Assembly: GCF_003635115.1 (NCBI RefSeq)
Contig: NZ_RBXJ01000001.1
Location: forward strand, 62,001-126,000
Direction: 5' to 3'
Source of the DNA: Microbacterium sp. AG1240
GTDB taxonomy: Bacteria > Actinomycetota > Actinomycetes > Actinomycetales > Microbacteriaceae
Length of the DNA stretch: 64,000 bases
Shown here: positions 26,844 through 35,832 of the stretch, in pieces
How the letters are laid out: every line of letters begins with the position of its first letter
How positions within the stretch are numbered: position 1 is the first letter of the stretch
Position numbers and translations under genes: made by a program
Notes under the pieces: model-generated
The model's database searches: none
The model's input: only the letters and a program-made list of their open reading frames with translations
Told to the model about the DNA's origin: nothing

Positions 26844-29707
26844 CCGGCGTCGTCGTCCAGCAGGGCGGCGAGCCGGGCGAATTCGGCCGCGGCGTCGAGG
26901 ACGGGTTCCTCCGGCGCCGCGGCCATCCGCGTCACCAGGCCGGTGCGGTACGGATCGTGCTCGTCGTGGCTGCCGCGCAACGCCGAGGCGGTCGCGAGGG
27001 CGCGGTGGGCCGCCGCATCCTGGCCCGTCTCGACCAGCCACCCGGCCAACGACAGCGCGACGTCGGCCATGATGGGCTGGTCACCGCTGCGGATCGCGAC
27101 GGGCACGGCGTCGCGCAGCGCCGCGCGTGCCTCGTCGGCGCGGTGCAGCAGGGTCAGCGCCTGGGCCCGCTTCGATCCCCACCAGGCGGTCAGTTGCGAG
27201 GGGAACCCCGCCGGAAGGCCCCGGTCGAGCACGGCGAGTTCGCGCAGCGCCGCCTCCGGGTGGCCCGCCGCGATCTCGACGAGGGCCCGGCCCATCCGCA
27301 CCTGCACCAGGGCGCGCTCCGAGCCGTCCTGCCGGGCGAAGTCGTCGAGCTCGTCGATCCGCGAGCGGGCGGCGTCGATGCGGCCCAGGCGGATGAGCAG
27401 CCCGACGCTCTGCGATCGCTGCTGCACCGCGTCGCTGGCCGACGTGAGGCCGGAGAAGGCGTCGGTCGATCGGTCGGCGATCTCCAGCGCCTCCTCCAGG
27501 CGGCCCTCCAGCATGAGCCACTCCGACTGCAGCTGCCCGGCGAACGCGATGCCCCACGGGTCGCCGATCTCGCTGAACGTGCGCAGCGCCAGCGAACTCT
27601 GCTCGCCGAGCGTCTCGACGTCGCCCGAGTTCGCGGCCGCCCCGGCGCGGAGCACGCCGAGGAACGCCCGCGTCCACGGCGGCACGTCGTCGGTCGGTGC
27701 TTCGGCGAAGGTGACCCCGTGCGACCAGCTCAGGTCACGATCGAGGTTGGTCATCGCCTCGGCGATGCCGCGAAGAAGAGCGGGGAGCGCGGCGGCCAGC
27801 TCGGACGGATGCTGCGCCGAGGCCGCGGCGATCTCGGCCGCTCGCTCGGCGTAGCGCGGTACGTCGCCGCGCCCGCCCGCGGCCGGCGTCAGCACGGCGC
27901 TGTCCATGACGAGCGAGAACGAGTCGGCGAGGAGCCGGACGCCGGCCACGACGACCTCGGGCTCGGAGTCGAGCGCTCCGTCCGTCGCGGCGAAGACCGC
28001 GGCGTTGCCGGCGAGATCGGCGGTGCGCTCGCGGAGGATCCACGGCCAGAGCATCGCCCGAACGAGGCGGACCCCCGTGGGGCGCCTCGCCGTCTCCGCG
28101 CAGAAGCGGAGGGCGCTCGAGAGGTTCTCCTCGTTGGCGTCGAACCACGCCAGGCCCGCCCGCACCTGCGGGCCGCGCAGCGTCGCGTCGCGGGCGGCGG
28201 CGAGCTCGGCCATCGACTCCGCCTGCGACGCGCGGAACCGGTCGTCGAGGCCCTGGGCGCGGAGGCGCTCGAGACCGTATTCGCGCACCGTTTCCAGCAT
28301 CCGGAAGCGTCCGTGCCGCCGGCTCAGGAGCGATCTGTCGACCAGCTCGTCGAAGGCCGCCGCCGGTAGGTCGTACCGCGCACCGATCAGCGCCGCATCC
28401 GTCGCCGCGATCCCGTCGGGGAAGACGGCCGCCGCGAGGAGTGCGATGCGCTCGGTGGGGGTCAGCGTGTCCCAGCTCCAGTCGATGAGCGCCCGGAGCG
28501 TCTGATGGCGGGGCGCCGTCGCCCGAGGACCCGCCGCGAGCAGGCCGAAGCGGTCGTCGAGGCCCGCCGCGATCTCGATCAGCGACAGCGTGCGGGTCTT
28601 CGCCGCGGCCAGCTCCACGGCCAACGGCAGCCCGTCCAGCCGGCGGACGATCCCCTCGATCGTCGCTGCATCGGCGGGATCGGGAACCGACCCGGAGGCC
28701 GCGCGAGCCCGGAGGCCGAACAGCTCGACCGCGTCGGGGAGGGGGAGCGGGCCCAGGTCGACGAACGCCTCACCCGGCACGCCGAGGGGCTCGCGGCTGG
28801 TGGCGAGCACGCGCGATTCGGGCAGGGCCTGCAGCACGTCGACGGCGACGTCGGCGGCCTCGCGGGAGACGTGCTCGCAGTTGTCGAGCACGATCAGCAC
28901 GCGGCGCCCGGTGAGGGCCTCGACGACCCCGTCGCGCACCCCGATGGGGGTGTTCGTCGCATCGGGCAGGCGCACGCTGCGCCCCACGGCGCCGGCGAGC
29001 GCGCTCCACACGTCGCCGGCGGCGACGGGGGCGAGTTCGACGATGATCGCGCCGGCCCGGAGGCGCGCCGTCTCGAACGCGAGCGTGGTCTTCCCCGCGC
29101 CGCCGGGGCCGACGACCGTGACGAGACGCTCGGAGGAGAGCTGCTGCTCGATGAGGGCGAGCTCGGACTCCCGCCCGACCAGGCTCGCGATGGCCGCCGG
29201 CACGGTGCTCTCGCGCGGGACGTCGCCGGCGGCGACGGTTCGAGCTCCGGCCAGGCGCTCGGCGTGGGCTCGGTCCTCGAGCAGATCGCGCACCAGCCAG
29301 TCGAAGCCGTCGCCGGGGGTCCACGGGTCGCCGCTCCACAGTGACAGCGCCTCGCGCGCAAGAGACGCGGCGTCTCTCGGCTCGGCGGCGGCGCGGGCGC
29401 GGGCCACGAGGTCGGCGAAGCGGGTGATGTCGACGTCCTCGCGCGAGAAGGCGAGGCGGTAGCCGCCGGGCGCGGCGACGAGGGCATCCGGCGGCAGTAC
29501 GCGACGCAGGCGGGAGGCCAGGGAGTGCAGCGAGGCGCGGGGGTCGGTCGGAGGGTCCTGTCCCCAGATGTCCTCCGTCAGGGCGCGATACCCCACGGTC
29601 GTGCCGGTGTCGACGGCGAGGCGGAGGAGCAGCGACTGCTGGCCCCGCCCGGCGACGACCGCCGATGCGTCCCCCGCGACGAGCCCCCCGAAGAACCGCA
29701 GCTTCAC
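26840..29707 (-). CDS. AfsR/SARP-like ATPase regulator
   Basis: A 955-residue regulator. Residues 1-85 form an OmpR/SARP winged helix (LRFFGGLVAGD through SLASRLRRVLPPDALVAAPGGYRLA). A short stretch (about 90-140) resembles the start of a bacterial transcriptional activation domain but is cut short compared with AfsR. An STAND-type ATPase follows (Walker A GPGGAGKTT near 200, Walker B VLIVLDNCEH), then winged-helix and alpha-helical repeats. It faces drrAB and probably controls it. GTG 29707 is supported by a TAGGGT box six bases upstream. Ligand unknown. Confidence 0.82.
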   Translation of the reverse strand: MKLRFFGGLVAGDASAVVAGRGQQSLLLRLAVDTGTTVGYRALTEDIWGQDPPTDPRASLHSLASRLRRVLPPDALVAAPGGYRLAFSREDVDITRFADLVARARAAAEPRDAASLAREALSLWSGDPWTPGDGFDWLVRDLLEDRAHAERLAGARTVAAGDVPRESTVPAAIASLVGRESELALIEQQLSSERLVTVVGPGGAGKTTLAFETARLRAGAIIVELAPVAAGDVWSALAGAVGRSVRLPDATNTPIGVRDGVVEALTGRRVLIVLDNCEHVSREAADVAVDVLQALPESRVLATSREPLGVPGEAFVDLGPLPLPDAVELFGLRARAASGSVPDPADAATIEGIVRRLDGLPLAVELAAAKTRTLSLIEIAAGLDDRFGLLAAGPRATAPRHQTLRALIDWSWDTLTPTERIALLAAAVFPDGIAATDAALIGARYDLPAAAFDELVDRSLLSRRHGRFRMLETVREYGLERLRAQGLDDRFRASQAESMAELAAARDATLRGPQVRAGLAWFDANEENLSSALRFCAETARRPTGVRLVRAMLWPWILRERTADLAGNAAVFAATDGALDSEPEVVVAGVRLLADSFSLVMDSAVLTPAAGGRGDVPRYAERAAEIAAASAQHPSELAAALPALLRGIAEAMTNLDRDLSWSHGVTFAEAPTDDVPPWTRAFLGVLRAGAAANSGDVETLGEQSSLALRTFSEIGDPWGIAFAGQLQSEWLMLEGRLEEALEIADRSTDAFSGLTSASDAVQQRSQSVGLLIRLGRIDAARSRIDELDDFARQDGSERALVQVRMGRALVEIAAGHPEAALRELAVLDRGLPAGFPSQLTAWWGSKRAQALTLLHRADEARAALRDAVPVAIRSGDQPIMADVALSLAGWLVETGQDAAAHRALATASALRGSHDEHDPYRTGLVTRMAAAPEEPVLDAAAEFARLAALLDDDAG

Positions 29708-29713
29708 GCTCCC

Positions 29714-29719
29714 ACCCTA
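29714..29719 (-). promoter_or_regulatory. -10 box, leaderless start at 29707
   Basis: TAGGGT then GGGAGC and GTG; gap of six bases. Confidence 0.45.
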
Positions 29720-29771
29720 GGCCCGCCCCGCGGCGTGCCGAGATGGCCCGGCCCGACCCGGCCGGCGCGCC

Positions 29772-29842
29772 CGCGAGTCCGCGACCGCGCGCCGAGACCC
29801 GGGTCGAATGTCGCGGTCTCGTCGGCGGGAAGCGGTCTCGCG
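29772..29842. repeat. GTCTCG-family hairpin, copy 4
   Basis: Arms 29772-29799 and 29815-29842 pair at 21 of 28 positions, each with two CGAGAC-like boxes. It lies 15 bases beyond the hemA stop (minus strand), so it is a likely hemA terminator. Confidence 0.6.
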
Positions 29843-29857
29843 GTCAGGGGCGGGGCG

Positions 29858-31195
29858 TCACGCGACGCCGGGCTCGGCATCGGCGACGGTCGCGTCGGGC
29901 TCGGCGACCTCCAGGCCGTAGAGCGTCGAGAGCGCGGTGATGTAGTCGTCGGTGCGGCCATCTTCGGCGAGCTGGTGCGCGCGCGAGGTGGGGGTGTGCA
30001 GCAGCACGCCGACGAGGTGGCGGAGGGCCTGTTCGGTGCGGCCGTCGTCGTCGCCGCGGGCGCGGGCACGCGAGATCTCCGACTCCATGAGTCCGAAGAT
30101 GTGCGTGCGCAGGGCGACGACGGCCGGCGTGATGCTCTTGCGCTCGCCGACGGTCGCGAACCGGCGGGCGGCGTCGCGCACGACCTGGCGCGCCGCATCC
30201 GTCGCCTGCAGCTCGTCGAGGGGCGCATGGATGCGGATCGTCTCGAGGTCGAGCAGGTCGACGCCGGCGACGCCCGCCACATCGGGGTCGACGTTGCGCG
30301 GCAGGCCGAGGTCGATGACGAGACGCCGGTCGGGGGTCGCGATGGGGCAGGCGGATGCTGCGGGCTGGCCCTCGATCGCGGTGTCGTACGCGCCGCGGCC
30401 GGCGGCGAACGTGGCCGCGCTGAGCACGTGGTGCTCGGCGCTCGTGCACGTGATGATGAGGTCGGCGTGGGTGACGGCCGACGGGAAGCGCTCGGGTGCG
30501 ACGGCGCGGATGCCGTGCTTCGCGGCGAACGGCGTCGCGCGACCCGAGGGGGAGTGCACCGAGATGTCGTCGGCGCCGTGGTCGCGGAGGGCGGCGAGGG
30601 TGACCGCCGCGTAGGAGCCCGTGCCGATCAGCAGCACCCGCAGCTTCGACCAGTCGGTGATGCGGCTGTCGGCCAGGTCGAGGGCGAGTCGCACGAGCGA
30701 GCGCCCGGCACGGCCGATGGCGGTGGCGTTCTTCACGCCGCGCTGGGCTTCCGACGCCCGCTGGAACAGGCGCTCGAGCTCGGCGGAGGTGGTTCCGAGA
30801 CGGCGCGACTCGGTGAGCGCGCGACGCACCTGGCCGGCGATCTCTCCTTCGCCGACGACGACGGATTCGAGACCCGACGCGACGGCGAACAGGTGCTCGG
30901 CGACCTCGTCGCCGCCCATGAGACGGTACGAGCCGTCGAGTTCGGACGCGGGCACGCCGGTGGCGGCCTCGATCGCGGACAGCGTGGCCTCAAGGCCGAC
31001 GGCACCCGACGCGGTGAGCGGCTCGTCCATGTCGACGTACGCCTCGAAGCGGTTGCAGGTGGCCACGACCACCGCTCCCTGCACGCACTCCGCGTGCGCC
31101 GCGATCAACGGGGCGACGGGTGTGGAGGGGACGCTGAGGCGCTCGAGGAGATCGAAGGACGCGGTCTTGTGACTCGCGCTGACGCACAGCAGCAC
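29858..31195 (-). CDS. hemA: Glutamyl-tRNA reductase
   Basis: First enzyme of C5 tetrapyrrole synthesis, reducing glutamyl-tRNA to glutamate-1-semialdehyde with NADPH; 445 residues. The opening VLLCVSASHKTASFDLLERL and the catalytic Cys46 in ATCNRFEAY are seen, then the NADPH Rossmann motif GTGSYAAVTLAAL and the dimerisation helices. GTG 31195 is chosen because it begins the conserved N-terminus and TAGAAT stands seven bases upstream; the longer frame to 31264 would lie in the promoter region. Divergent from hemE. Confidence 0.94.
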   Translation of the reverse strand: MLLCVSASHKTASFDLLERLSVPSTPVAPLIAAHAECVQGAVVVATCNRFEAYVDMDEPLTASGAVGLEATLSAIEAATGVPASELDGSYRLMGGDEVAEHLFAVASGLESVVVGEGEIAGQVRRALTESRRLGTTSAELERLFQRASEAQRGVKNATAIGRAGRSLVRLALDLADSRITDWSKLRVLLIGTGSYAAVTLAALRDHGADDISVHSPSGRATPFAAKHGIRAVAPERFPSAVTHADLIITCTSAEHHVLSAATFAAGRGAYDTAIEGQPAASACPIATPDRRLVIDLGLPRNVDPDVAGVAGVDLLDLETIRIHAPLDELQATDAARQVVRDAARRFATVGERKSITPAVVALRTHIFGLMESEISRARARGDDDGRTEQALRHLVGVLLHTPTSRAHQLAEDGRTDDYITALSTLYGLEVAEPDATVADAEPGVA

Positions 31196-31202
31196 GTCCT
31201 CG

Positions 31203-31208
31203 ATTCTA
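31203..31208 (-). promoter_or_regulatory. -10 box, leaderless start of hemA
   Basis: TAGAAT, seven bases before GTG 31195. Confidence 0.55.
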
Positions 31209-31245
31209 CCCACCGTGTCGGTCGGGGCGGCTGCGAGGGCCGAGG

Positions 31246-31263
31246 TGTCTCGACGACGAGACA
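31246..31263. promoter_or_regulatory. Palindrome between hemA and hemE
   Basis: TGTCTCG (31246-31252) and CGAGACA (31257-31263) form a perfect 7-base inverted repeat with a 4-base centre, midway between the two divergent -10 boxes. It could be a shared operator or a solo unit of the GTCTCG hairpin family. Confidence 0.4.
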
Positions 31264-31305
31264 TCCGCGGGCCCCCGCGGGCGGTGAGTGCTCAGGCGCC
31301 GGTGG

Positions 31306-31311
31306 GAGAAT
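31306..31311 (+). promoter_or_regulatory. -10 box, leaderless start of hemE
   Basis: GAGAAT, seven bases before ATG 31319; it overlaps the alternative ATG at 31310. Confidence 0.4.
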
Positions 31312-31318
31312 GGCTGCC

Positions 31319-32353
31319 ATGGCAACACCTGACGCACCCCTGCTGCGCGCGCTGCGCGGCGACCGCCCCGACCGGCCGCCGGTGTGGTTCATGCGGCAGG
31401 CGGGGCGCTCCCTCCCCGAGTACCGCGAGCTGCGGGTCGGGACGCGGATGCTGGACGCCTGCCTCACCCCCGACCTTGCCGCGGAGATCACGCTGCAGCC
31501 GGTGCGCCGGCACGACGTCGACGCCGGCATCTTCTTCAGCGACATCGTCGTGCCGCTGCGCCTCGCCGGGATCGACGTGGAGATCGAACCCGGCCGAGGG
31601 CCGGTCTTCGCCGACCCCGTGCGCTCGTCCGACGACGTCGCACGCATCACCGCCATCGACCCCGCCGAGGTCGCAGCGGCGGCCGAGCCGGTGCGTCAGG
31701 CCGTCGGCATCGTCACGGCGGAGCTCGGCGACAAGCCGCTCATCGGCTTCGCCGGGGCGCCCTTCACCCTCGCCGCCTACCTCGTCGAAGGCGGCCCCTC
31801 GAAGGAGCACCTCCGCGCCCGCGGCATGATGCACGCCGACCCCGACGCCTGGCACCGGCTCGCCGGGTGGCTCTCGGGCGTCTCGCGCGCCTTCCTCGAC
31901 GCCCAGATCGACGGCGGCGCCTCGGCGGTGCAGCTGTTCGACTCGTGGGCGGGCTCGCTCTCGCGCTCCGACTACCTCGAGTTCGTGGCGCCGCACTCCG
32001 CCGCCGCGCTCGAGGGCATCGCCGTGCCGCGCATCCACTTCGGTGTGGGAACCGGCGGCATCCTCGACGACATGCGCCTCGGCGGGCTCGCCGACGCGGT
32101 CGGCGTCGATTGGCGCACCCCCCTCGATGCGGCCGCCGCCGTGCTCGGACCCGACACCACCGTGCAGGGCAACATCGACCCCGCACTCCTCGGGGCCCCG
32201 TGGCCCGTCCTCGCCGCGCACGTCGACGACGTCATCGCTCGAGGCCGCGCCGCGCGCGCCCACGTGCTGAACCTCGGCCACGGCGTGCCCCCCGACGCCG
32301 ACCCCGGTGTTCTCACGAGGATCGTCGAGCGCGCCCACGGGCTCGACGCGTGA
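31319..32353 (+). CDS. hemE: Uroporphyrinogen III decarboxylase
   Basis: Removes four carboxyl groups from uroporphyrinogen III to give coproporphyrinogen III; 344 residues, normal. The N-terminal PVWFMRQAGRSLPEYRELR is the active-site signature with the substrate-binding arginines; the second signature GFAGAPFTLAAYLVEG is near 145. ATG 31319 is preferred to ATG 31310 because the latter overlaps the -10 box. First gene of the heme operon; its stop overlaps the next start. Confidence 0.95.
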   Translation: MATPDAPLLRALRGDRPDRPPVWFMRQAGRSLPEYRELRVGTRMLDACLTPDLAAEITLQPVRRHDVDAGIFFSDIVVPLRLAGIDVEIEPGRGPVFADPVRSSDDVARITAIDPAEVAAAAEPVRQAVGIVTAELGDKPLIGFAGAPFTLAAYLVEGGPSKEHLRARGMMHADPDAWHRLAGWLSGVSRAFLDAQIDGGASAVQLFDSWAGSLSRSDYLEFVAPHSAAALEGIAVPRIHFGVGTGGILDDMRLGGLADAVGVDWRTPLDAAAAVLGPDTTVQGNIDPALLGAPWPVLAAHVDDVIARGRAARAHVLNLGHGVPPDADPGVLTRIVERAHGLDA

Positions 32354-33822
32354 GCGAGCCGCTCGACCGGCTCGCCGCCCACGCGGCCGAGTCTCACGCG
32401 GTGGTCGTCGGCGGCGGTATGGCGGGACTCGCCGCCGCGCTCGAGTTCGCCAAGGTCGGGCTGCGGGTCACCGTGCTCGAGGCGGGCGACCGTTTCGGCG
32501 GTGTGCTGAGGTCGGCCGAGGTCGGCGGGTTCACCCTCGACGTCGGCGCGGAGAGCTACGCGACCCGGGGCGGCACGGTGCGCGCGCTCGTCGACGAGCT
32601 CGGCCTGGGCGACGCGGTCACGACCCCGAACCCGGCGGGAGCGTGGGTCGCCGGACTCCCCGGAGGACTCGCCGCACCCCTGCCGCGCGGCGGAGTGCTC
32701 GGCATCCCCGGCAACCCGTGGTCGCCCGAGGTACGCCGCATCATCGGTCGGCGAGGAGTGTGGCGCGCATTCGTCGACCGCATCCGGCCTCCTCTGACGA
32801 TCGGGCACGAGCGCAGTCTGGGCACGCTCGTGCGCTCGCGCATGGGCGAGCGCGTGCTCGACCGGCTCGTGGCACCGGTCATCGGTGGGGTCTACAGCGC
32901 CCGCCCCGATGACATCGACGTCGACATCGCAGCGCCCGGGCTCAACGCCGCCCTCACCCGCACGGGCTCGCTCTCGGGTGCGGTCGCCGATCTCACCGCG
33001 GGTCGCACCACCGCCCCCGGCAGCGCCGTCGAGGGGATCGTGGGGGGCATGGGCCGCCTCGTCGACGCCCTCGTGTCACGGCTGATCGACCTCGACGTCG
33101 AGCTGCGGGCCGGCGCCGAGGTGTCGGGACTGCGCCGCGTGGCCGCGGAGCCGGGCGACGGGGTCGACGGATGGAGCGTCGTCTTGCGCGACGGAACCGA
33201 GCTCGCCGCCGGGGCCGTCCTCGTCGCCCTGCCCGAGGCGTCGGCGCGACGGCTGCTCGCACCGCACGTTCCCGACCTCGATCCGGAGGTCGGGGAGTCG
33301 CCGGTCGTCGAGGTCGTGACCCTCGTCGTCGACGCGCCCGGCCTCGACCGCCACCCCCGCGGGTCGGGCGTGCTGGTCGTTCCCGGCGCGCGAGCCGCCA
33401 AGGCCCTCACGCACTCCACGGCGAAGTGGTCGTGGCTGGCGGAGCAGGCCGAGCCCGGTGTGCACGTCGTGCGCGTCTCGTTCGGTGCGCAGGGAGAGGA
33501 GCCCGCGACGGCGGGTCTGAACGACGCGGATGCGGCGCACCTGGCCGTGGCGGAAGCATCCGCTCTTCTCGGTGTCGCCCTCGAGCCCGCGCACCTGCGA
33601 GCGGCACGACGGGAGCGGTACACGCAGTCGCAGCCGGGAGCCTTCATCGGGCGCGGGGAGAGCACCCGCGAGGCGCGCGACGCGATCCGCGCCGTCCCGG
33701 GGATCGGCGCGGCGGGAGCGTGGTTGGCGGGCACGGGGCTCGCCCAGGTGGTGCCCGACGCGCAGCTGGAGGCCGACCGCCTGCGCAGCGCACTGCTCTG
33801 GAACGGCGGAACACCGCTCTAG
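32350..33822 (+). CDS. cgoX: Coproporphyrinogen III oxidase (HemY/CgoX type)
   Basis: FAD oxidase of 490 residues of the HemY family. The N-terminal dinucleotide motif VVVGGGMAGLAAALEFAK runs into VLEAGDRFGG (about 18-55), and the C-terminal FAD segment is VPGIGAAGAWLAGTGLAQVV. In actinobacteria this protein oxidises coproporphyrinogen III to coproporphyrin III rather than acting on protoporphyrinogen; the HemQ gene downstream supports that role. GTG 32350 overlaps the hemE stop. Confidence 0.92.
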   Translation: MSEPLDRLAAHAAESHAVVVGGGMAGLAAALEFAKVGLRVTVLEAGDRFGGVLRSAEVGGFTLDVGAESYATRGGTVRALVDELGLGDAVTTPNPAGAWVAGLPGGLAAPLPRGGVLGIPGNPWSPEVRRIIGRRGVWRAFVDRIRPPLTIGHERSLGTLVRSRMGERVLDRLVAPVIGGVYSARPDDIDVDIAAPGLNAALTRTGSLSGAVADLTAGRTTAPGSAVEGIVGGMGRLVDALVSRLIDLDVELRAGAEVSGLRRVAAEPGDGVDGWSVVLRDGTELAAGAVLVALPEASARRLLAPHVPDLDPEVGESPVVEVVTLVVDAPGLDRHPRGSGVLVVPGARAAKALTHSTAKWSWLAEQAEPGVHVVRVSFGAQGEEPATAGLNDADAAHLAVAEASALLGVALEPAHLRAARRERYTQSQPGAFIGRGESTREARDAIRAVPGIGAAGAWLAGTGLAQVVPDAQLEADRLRSALLWNGGTPL

Positions 33823-33884
33823 CGGCGGAGTGCCCCGCGCGCCGTGGGATGTCAAGGGTGGATGCCTCTGGCGGAATATCTGGC

Positions 33885-33890
33885 TAGCCT
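33885..33890 (+). promoter_or_regulatory. -10 box before the small envelope genes
   Basis: TAGCCT, 41 bases before ATG 33932, so the three small genes may have their own promoter inside the heme cluster. Confidence 0.4.
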
Positions 33891-33931
33891 GGGGGCAGAC
33901 AACAGGCTCCACCGAGCGTGAGGAGGCCCTT

Positions 33932-34336
33932 ATGAAGGGCAAAGCAGGACTCGTTATCGGCCTCGCGGCCGGATATGTGCTCGGCACGCGTGCGGGGCGC
34001 GAGCGTTACGAGCAGATCAAGACCCAGGCGATCAAGGTCTGGGAACTCGACCCCGTCCAGACGCAGGTGACCCGTGTTCAGGCTTTCGGCGCCACCGCTC
34101 TGAAGGCGGTTCCCAGCGCGCTGTGGAACGGCGCGAAGAAGGTCACGCACGCGGCATCCGAGTCGGGCACCGCCCAGGAGCGCGCCCAGCGCGCGGGTTC
34201 TGCGGCGAAGTCGTCGGCCAAGAAGGTCGCCGACGCCGTCGAGGAGTCGGTCGCCGACGCCAAGAAGGCGGCGCCCTCGACCTCCACCACGAGTTCGCGG
34301 TCGACCTCGAAGCCCGCCGCGTCGTCCGGGAGCTGA
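33932..34336 (+). CDS. YtxH-like small protein with a lysine/alanine tail
   Basis: A 134-residue protein. A single glycine/alanine-rich N-terminal segment (KAGLVIGLAAGYVLGTRAGRERY) is typical of YtxH-like envelope proteins. A basic, Ala/Lys/Ser-rich tail follows, probably disordered, with SAAKSSAKKVADAVEESVADAKKAA repeats. AGGAGG lies six bases before ATG 33932. First of three small genes in a row. Confidence 0.75.
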   Translation: MKGKAGLVIGLAAGYVLGTRAGRERYEQIKTQAIKVWELDPVQTQVTRVQAFGATALKAVPSALWNGAKKVTHAASESGTAQERAQRAGSAAKSSAKKVADAVEESVADAKKAAPSTSTTSSRSTSKPAASSGS

Positions 34337-34337
34337 G

Positions 34338-34748
34338 GTGACCACGCCCCGCGGATTCCGCGATCGCGCGGACGACAGCCTCTTCACCCTTCTCGGCGAC
34401 ATCCCCGAACTCGTTCGCAATCTCGTCGTCGCCGAGATCAACGCCGCCAAGGCGTGGCTGTCGAAGACGGCGAAAGACGCCGGTATCGGCGCCGGATGGT
34501 TCGTCGGCGCCCTGTTCGTGCTCTTCTGGTCGCTGCCGGTGTTCTTCGCGTTCGTCATCGCCGGGCTGTCGTCGTGGTGGCCGGTCTGGCTCTCGGCCCT
34601 CGTCGTCTTCGGCGGCATGCTCGTCATCGTCGCCGTCCTGGCGCTGCTCGGCATCCTGCGATTCCGCAAGCTGAGCAAGCGCACCAACCCCGGCTCGGCC
34701 GTGGCCGAAGACATCCGGATCGTCAAGGAGGCCGGCGATGAGCGTTGA
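34338..34748 (+). CDS. Phage-holin-like (superfamily III) membrane protein
   Basis: A 136-residue protein with two adjacent helices (WFVGALFVLFWSLPVFFAFVIAGLSSWW and VWLSALVVFGGMLVIVAVLALLGIL) after an amphipathic N-terminal region. It matches the actinobacterial phage holin-like family, which is common in these bacteria and not evidence of a prophage. GTG 34338 follows the previous stop by one base. It overlaps the next gene by 11 bases. Confidence 0.75.
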   Translation: MTTPRGFRDRADDSLFTLLGDIPELVRNLVVAEINAAKAWLSKTAKDAGIGAGWFVGALFVLFWSLPVFFAFVIAGLSSWWPVWLSALVVFGGMLVIVAVLALLGILRFRKLSKRTNPGSAVAEDIRIVKEAGDER

Positions 34749-35019
34749 TCGTTCCCCTGTTCCCGTACCCCGCACCGGCGTCGCCCTGGGTCTGACCGAC
34801 CCCGTGGAGAGCGCACGCGCCGAACTCAAGGCGGCCCTGGCCGCGATCGAGATCAAGGCCAATGTGCCGCGCCGGCTCGAGCACGGCGTGACGCGCGTGA
34901 CGGCCCAGGCGCGCGACTTCCGGCGCAAGAACCCCGCCGGTGCGGCTGCAGCTGTCGTCGGTGTCGCGGTCGCCGTCGGCGGCATCGTCTGGTTCGCCGT
35001 CCGCACCTACGCCCGCTGA
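34738..35019 (+). CDS. DUF3618-like protein
   Basis: A 93-residue protein: an N-terminal helical part (SARAELKAALAAIEIKANVPRRLE) followed by one membrane segment near the end (AAAAVVGVAVAVGGIVWFAVRTY). This plan, and its place after a holin-like gene, matches the DUF3618 group of actinobacteria. No ribosome site of its own is obvious; it is probably coupled to the gene it overlaps. Confidence 0.7.
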   Translation: MSVDRSPVPVPRTGVALGLTDPVESARAELKAALAAIEIKANVPRRLEHGVTRVTAQARDFRRKNPAGAAAAVVGVAVAVGGIVWFAVRTYAR

Positions 35020-35147
35020 GGTCGTCGGGCGCCGCTCCCGTGGGGGCGATGACCGCGTCCGGGTCCGATCGGCGCCGGTAGCTCGTCGTCGACAGGTTCC
35101 GGCGGTCGGCGTTTGGCGCGCTCGGCGCGCAGAGAGAGACTGGAATC

Positions 35148-35822
35148 ATGCCCGATGACTCCGCAGCATCCGCCTTCACCCTGTGGGCGGTCTTCCGCCG
35201 CGACCCGCACAATCCGGTCGGCGAGGCCGACAGCACCGAGCTCGCCGACATCGTCGCGCTGATCGAGCAGGGCGGGGCGGTCACCGTCCGCGGCTTCTAC
35301 GACGTCAGCGGTCTGCGGGCCGACGCCGACCTGATGGTCTGGCTGCACGGCCCCGACGCGGAATCGCTGCAGCGGGCGCTGCGCCGGCTCCGCCGCACCG
35401 AGCTGCTGCGCACCCTGCTGCCGACGTGGAACGCCATGGGCGTGCACCGCGACGCCGAGTTCAACCGTTCCCACGTGCCCGGCTTCCTGCGGGGCGAGCA
35501 CGCGCGTGAGTGGCTGTGCCTCTACCCGTTCGTGCGCAGCTACGAGTGGTACCTCCTGCCCGAGGAGGAGCGCCGCGCGATGCTCATGGATCACGGACGC
35601 AAGGGCGCCGCCTTCACGGGCGTCATCGCGAACACCGTCGCGTCGTTCGCGCTGGGCGACTACGAGTGGCTGCTGCCCATGGAGGCCGACGAGCTCACCG
35701 ACCTCGTCGACATGATGCGGGAGCTGCGCTACACCGAGGCGCGCCGGCACGTGCGCGAAGAGGTGCCCTTCTACACCGGGCGTCTCCTCGACCTCGCCGA
35801 GATCCCCGAGGTCTTGCAGTGA
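35148..35822 (+). CDS. hemQ: Coproheme decarboxylase HemQ
   Basis: Chlorite-dismutase-like protein of 224 residues converting iron-coproporphyrin III to heme b with peroxide. Residues His109 (SHVPGF), Tyr126 (LYPFVRS) and His149 (MDHGRKG) have the same spacing as the distal His118, catalytic Tyr135 and proximal His158 reported for the Corynebacterium diphtheriae enzyme, which marks it as the actinobacterial type using a distal histidine. AGAGAGAG lies before ATG 35148. The ferrochelatase gene (cpfC/hemH) is not in the window. Confidence 0.94.
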   Translation: MPDDSAASAFTLWAVFRRDPHNPVGEADSTELADIVALIEQGGAVTVRGFYDVSGLRADADLMVWLHGPDAESLQRALRRLRRTELLRTLLPTWNAMGVHRDAEFNRSHVPGFLRGEHAREWLCLYPFVRSYEWYLLPEEERRAMLMDHGRKGAAFTGVIANTVASFALGDYEWLLPMEADELTDLVDMMRELRYTEARRHVREEVPFYTGRLLDLAEIPEVLQ

Positions 35823-35832
35823 GTCGGGCGCG

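Noticed and set aside
31196..31264. A longer HemA N-terminus to 31264
   Set aside because: It covers the -10 box and a palindrome; the conserved protein begins at GTG 31195.
34338..34748. A prophage holin
   Set aside because: No lysin, structural or integrase genes are near; the family is widespread in actinobacterial chromosomes.
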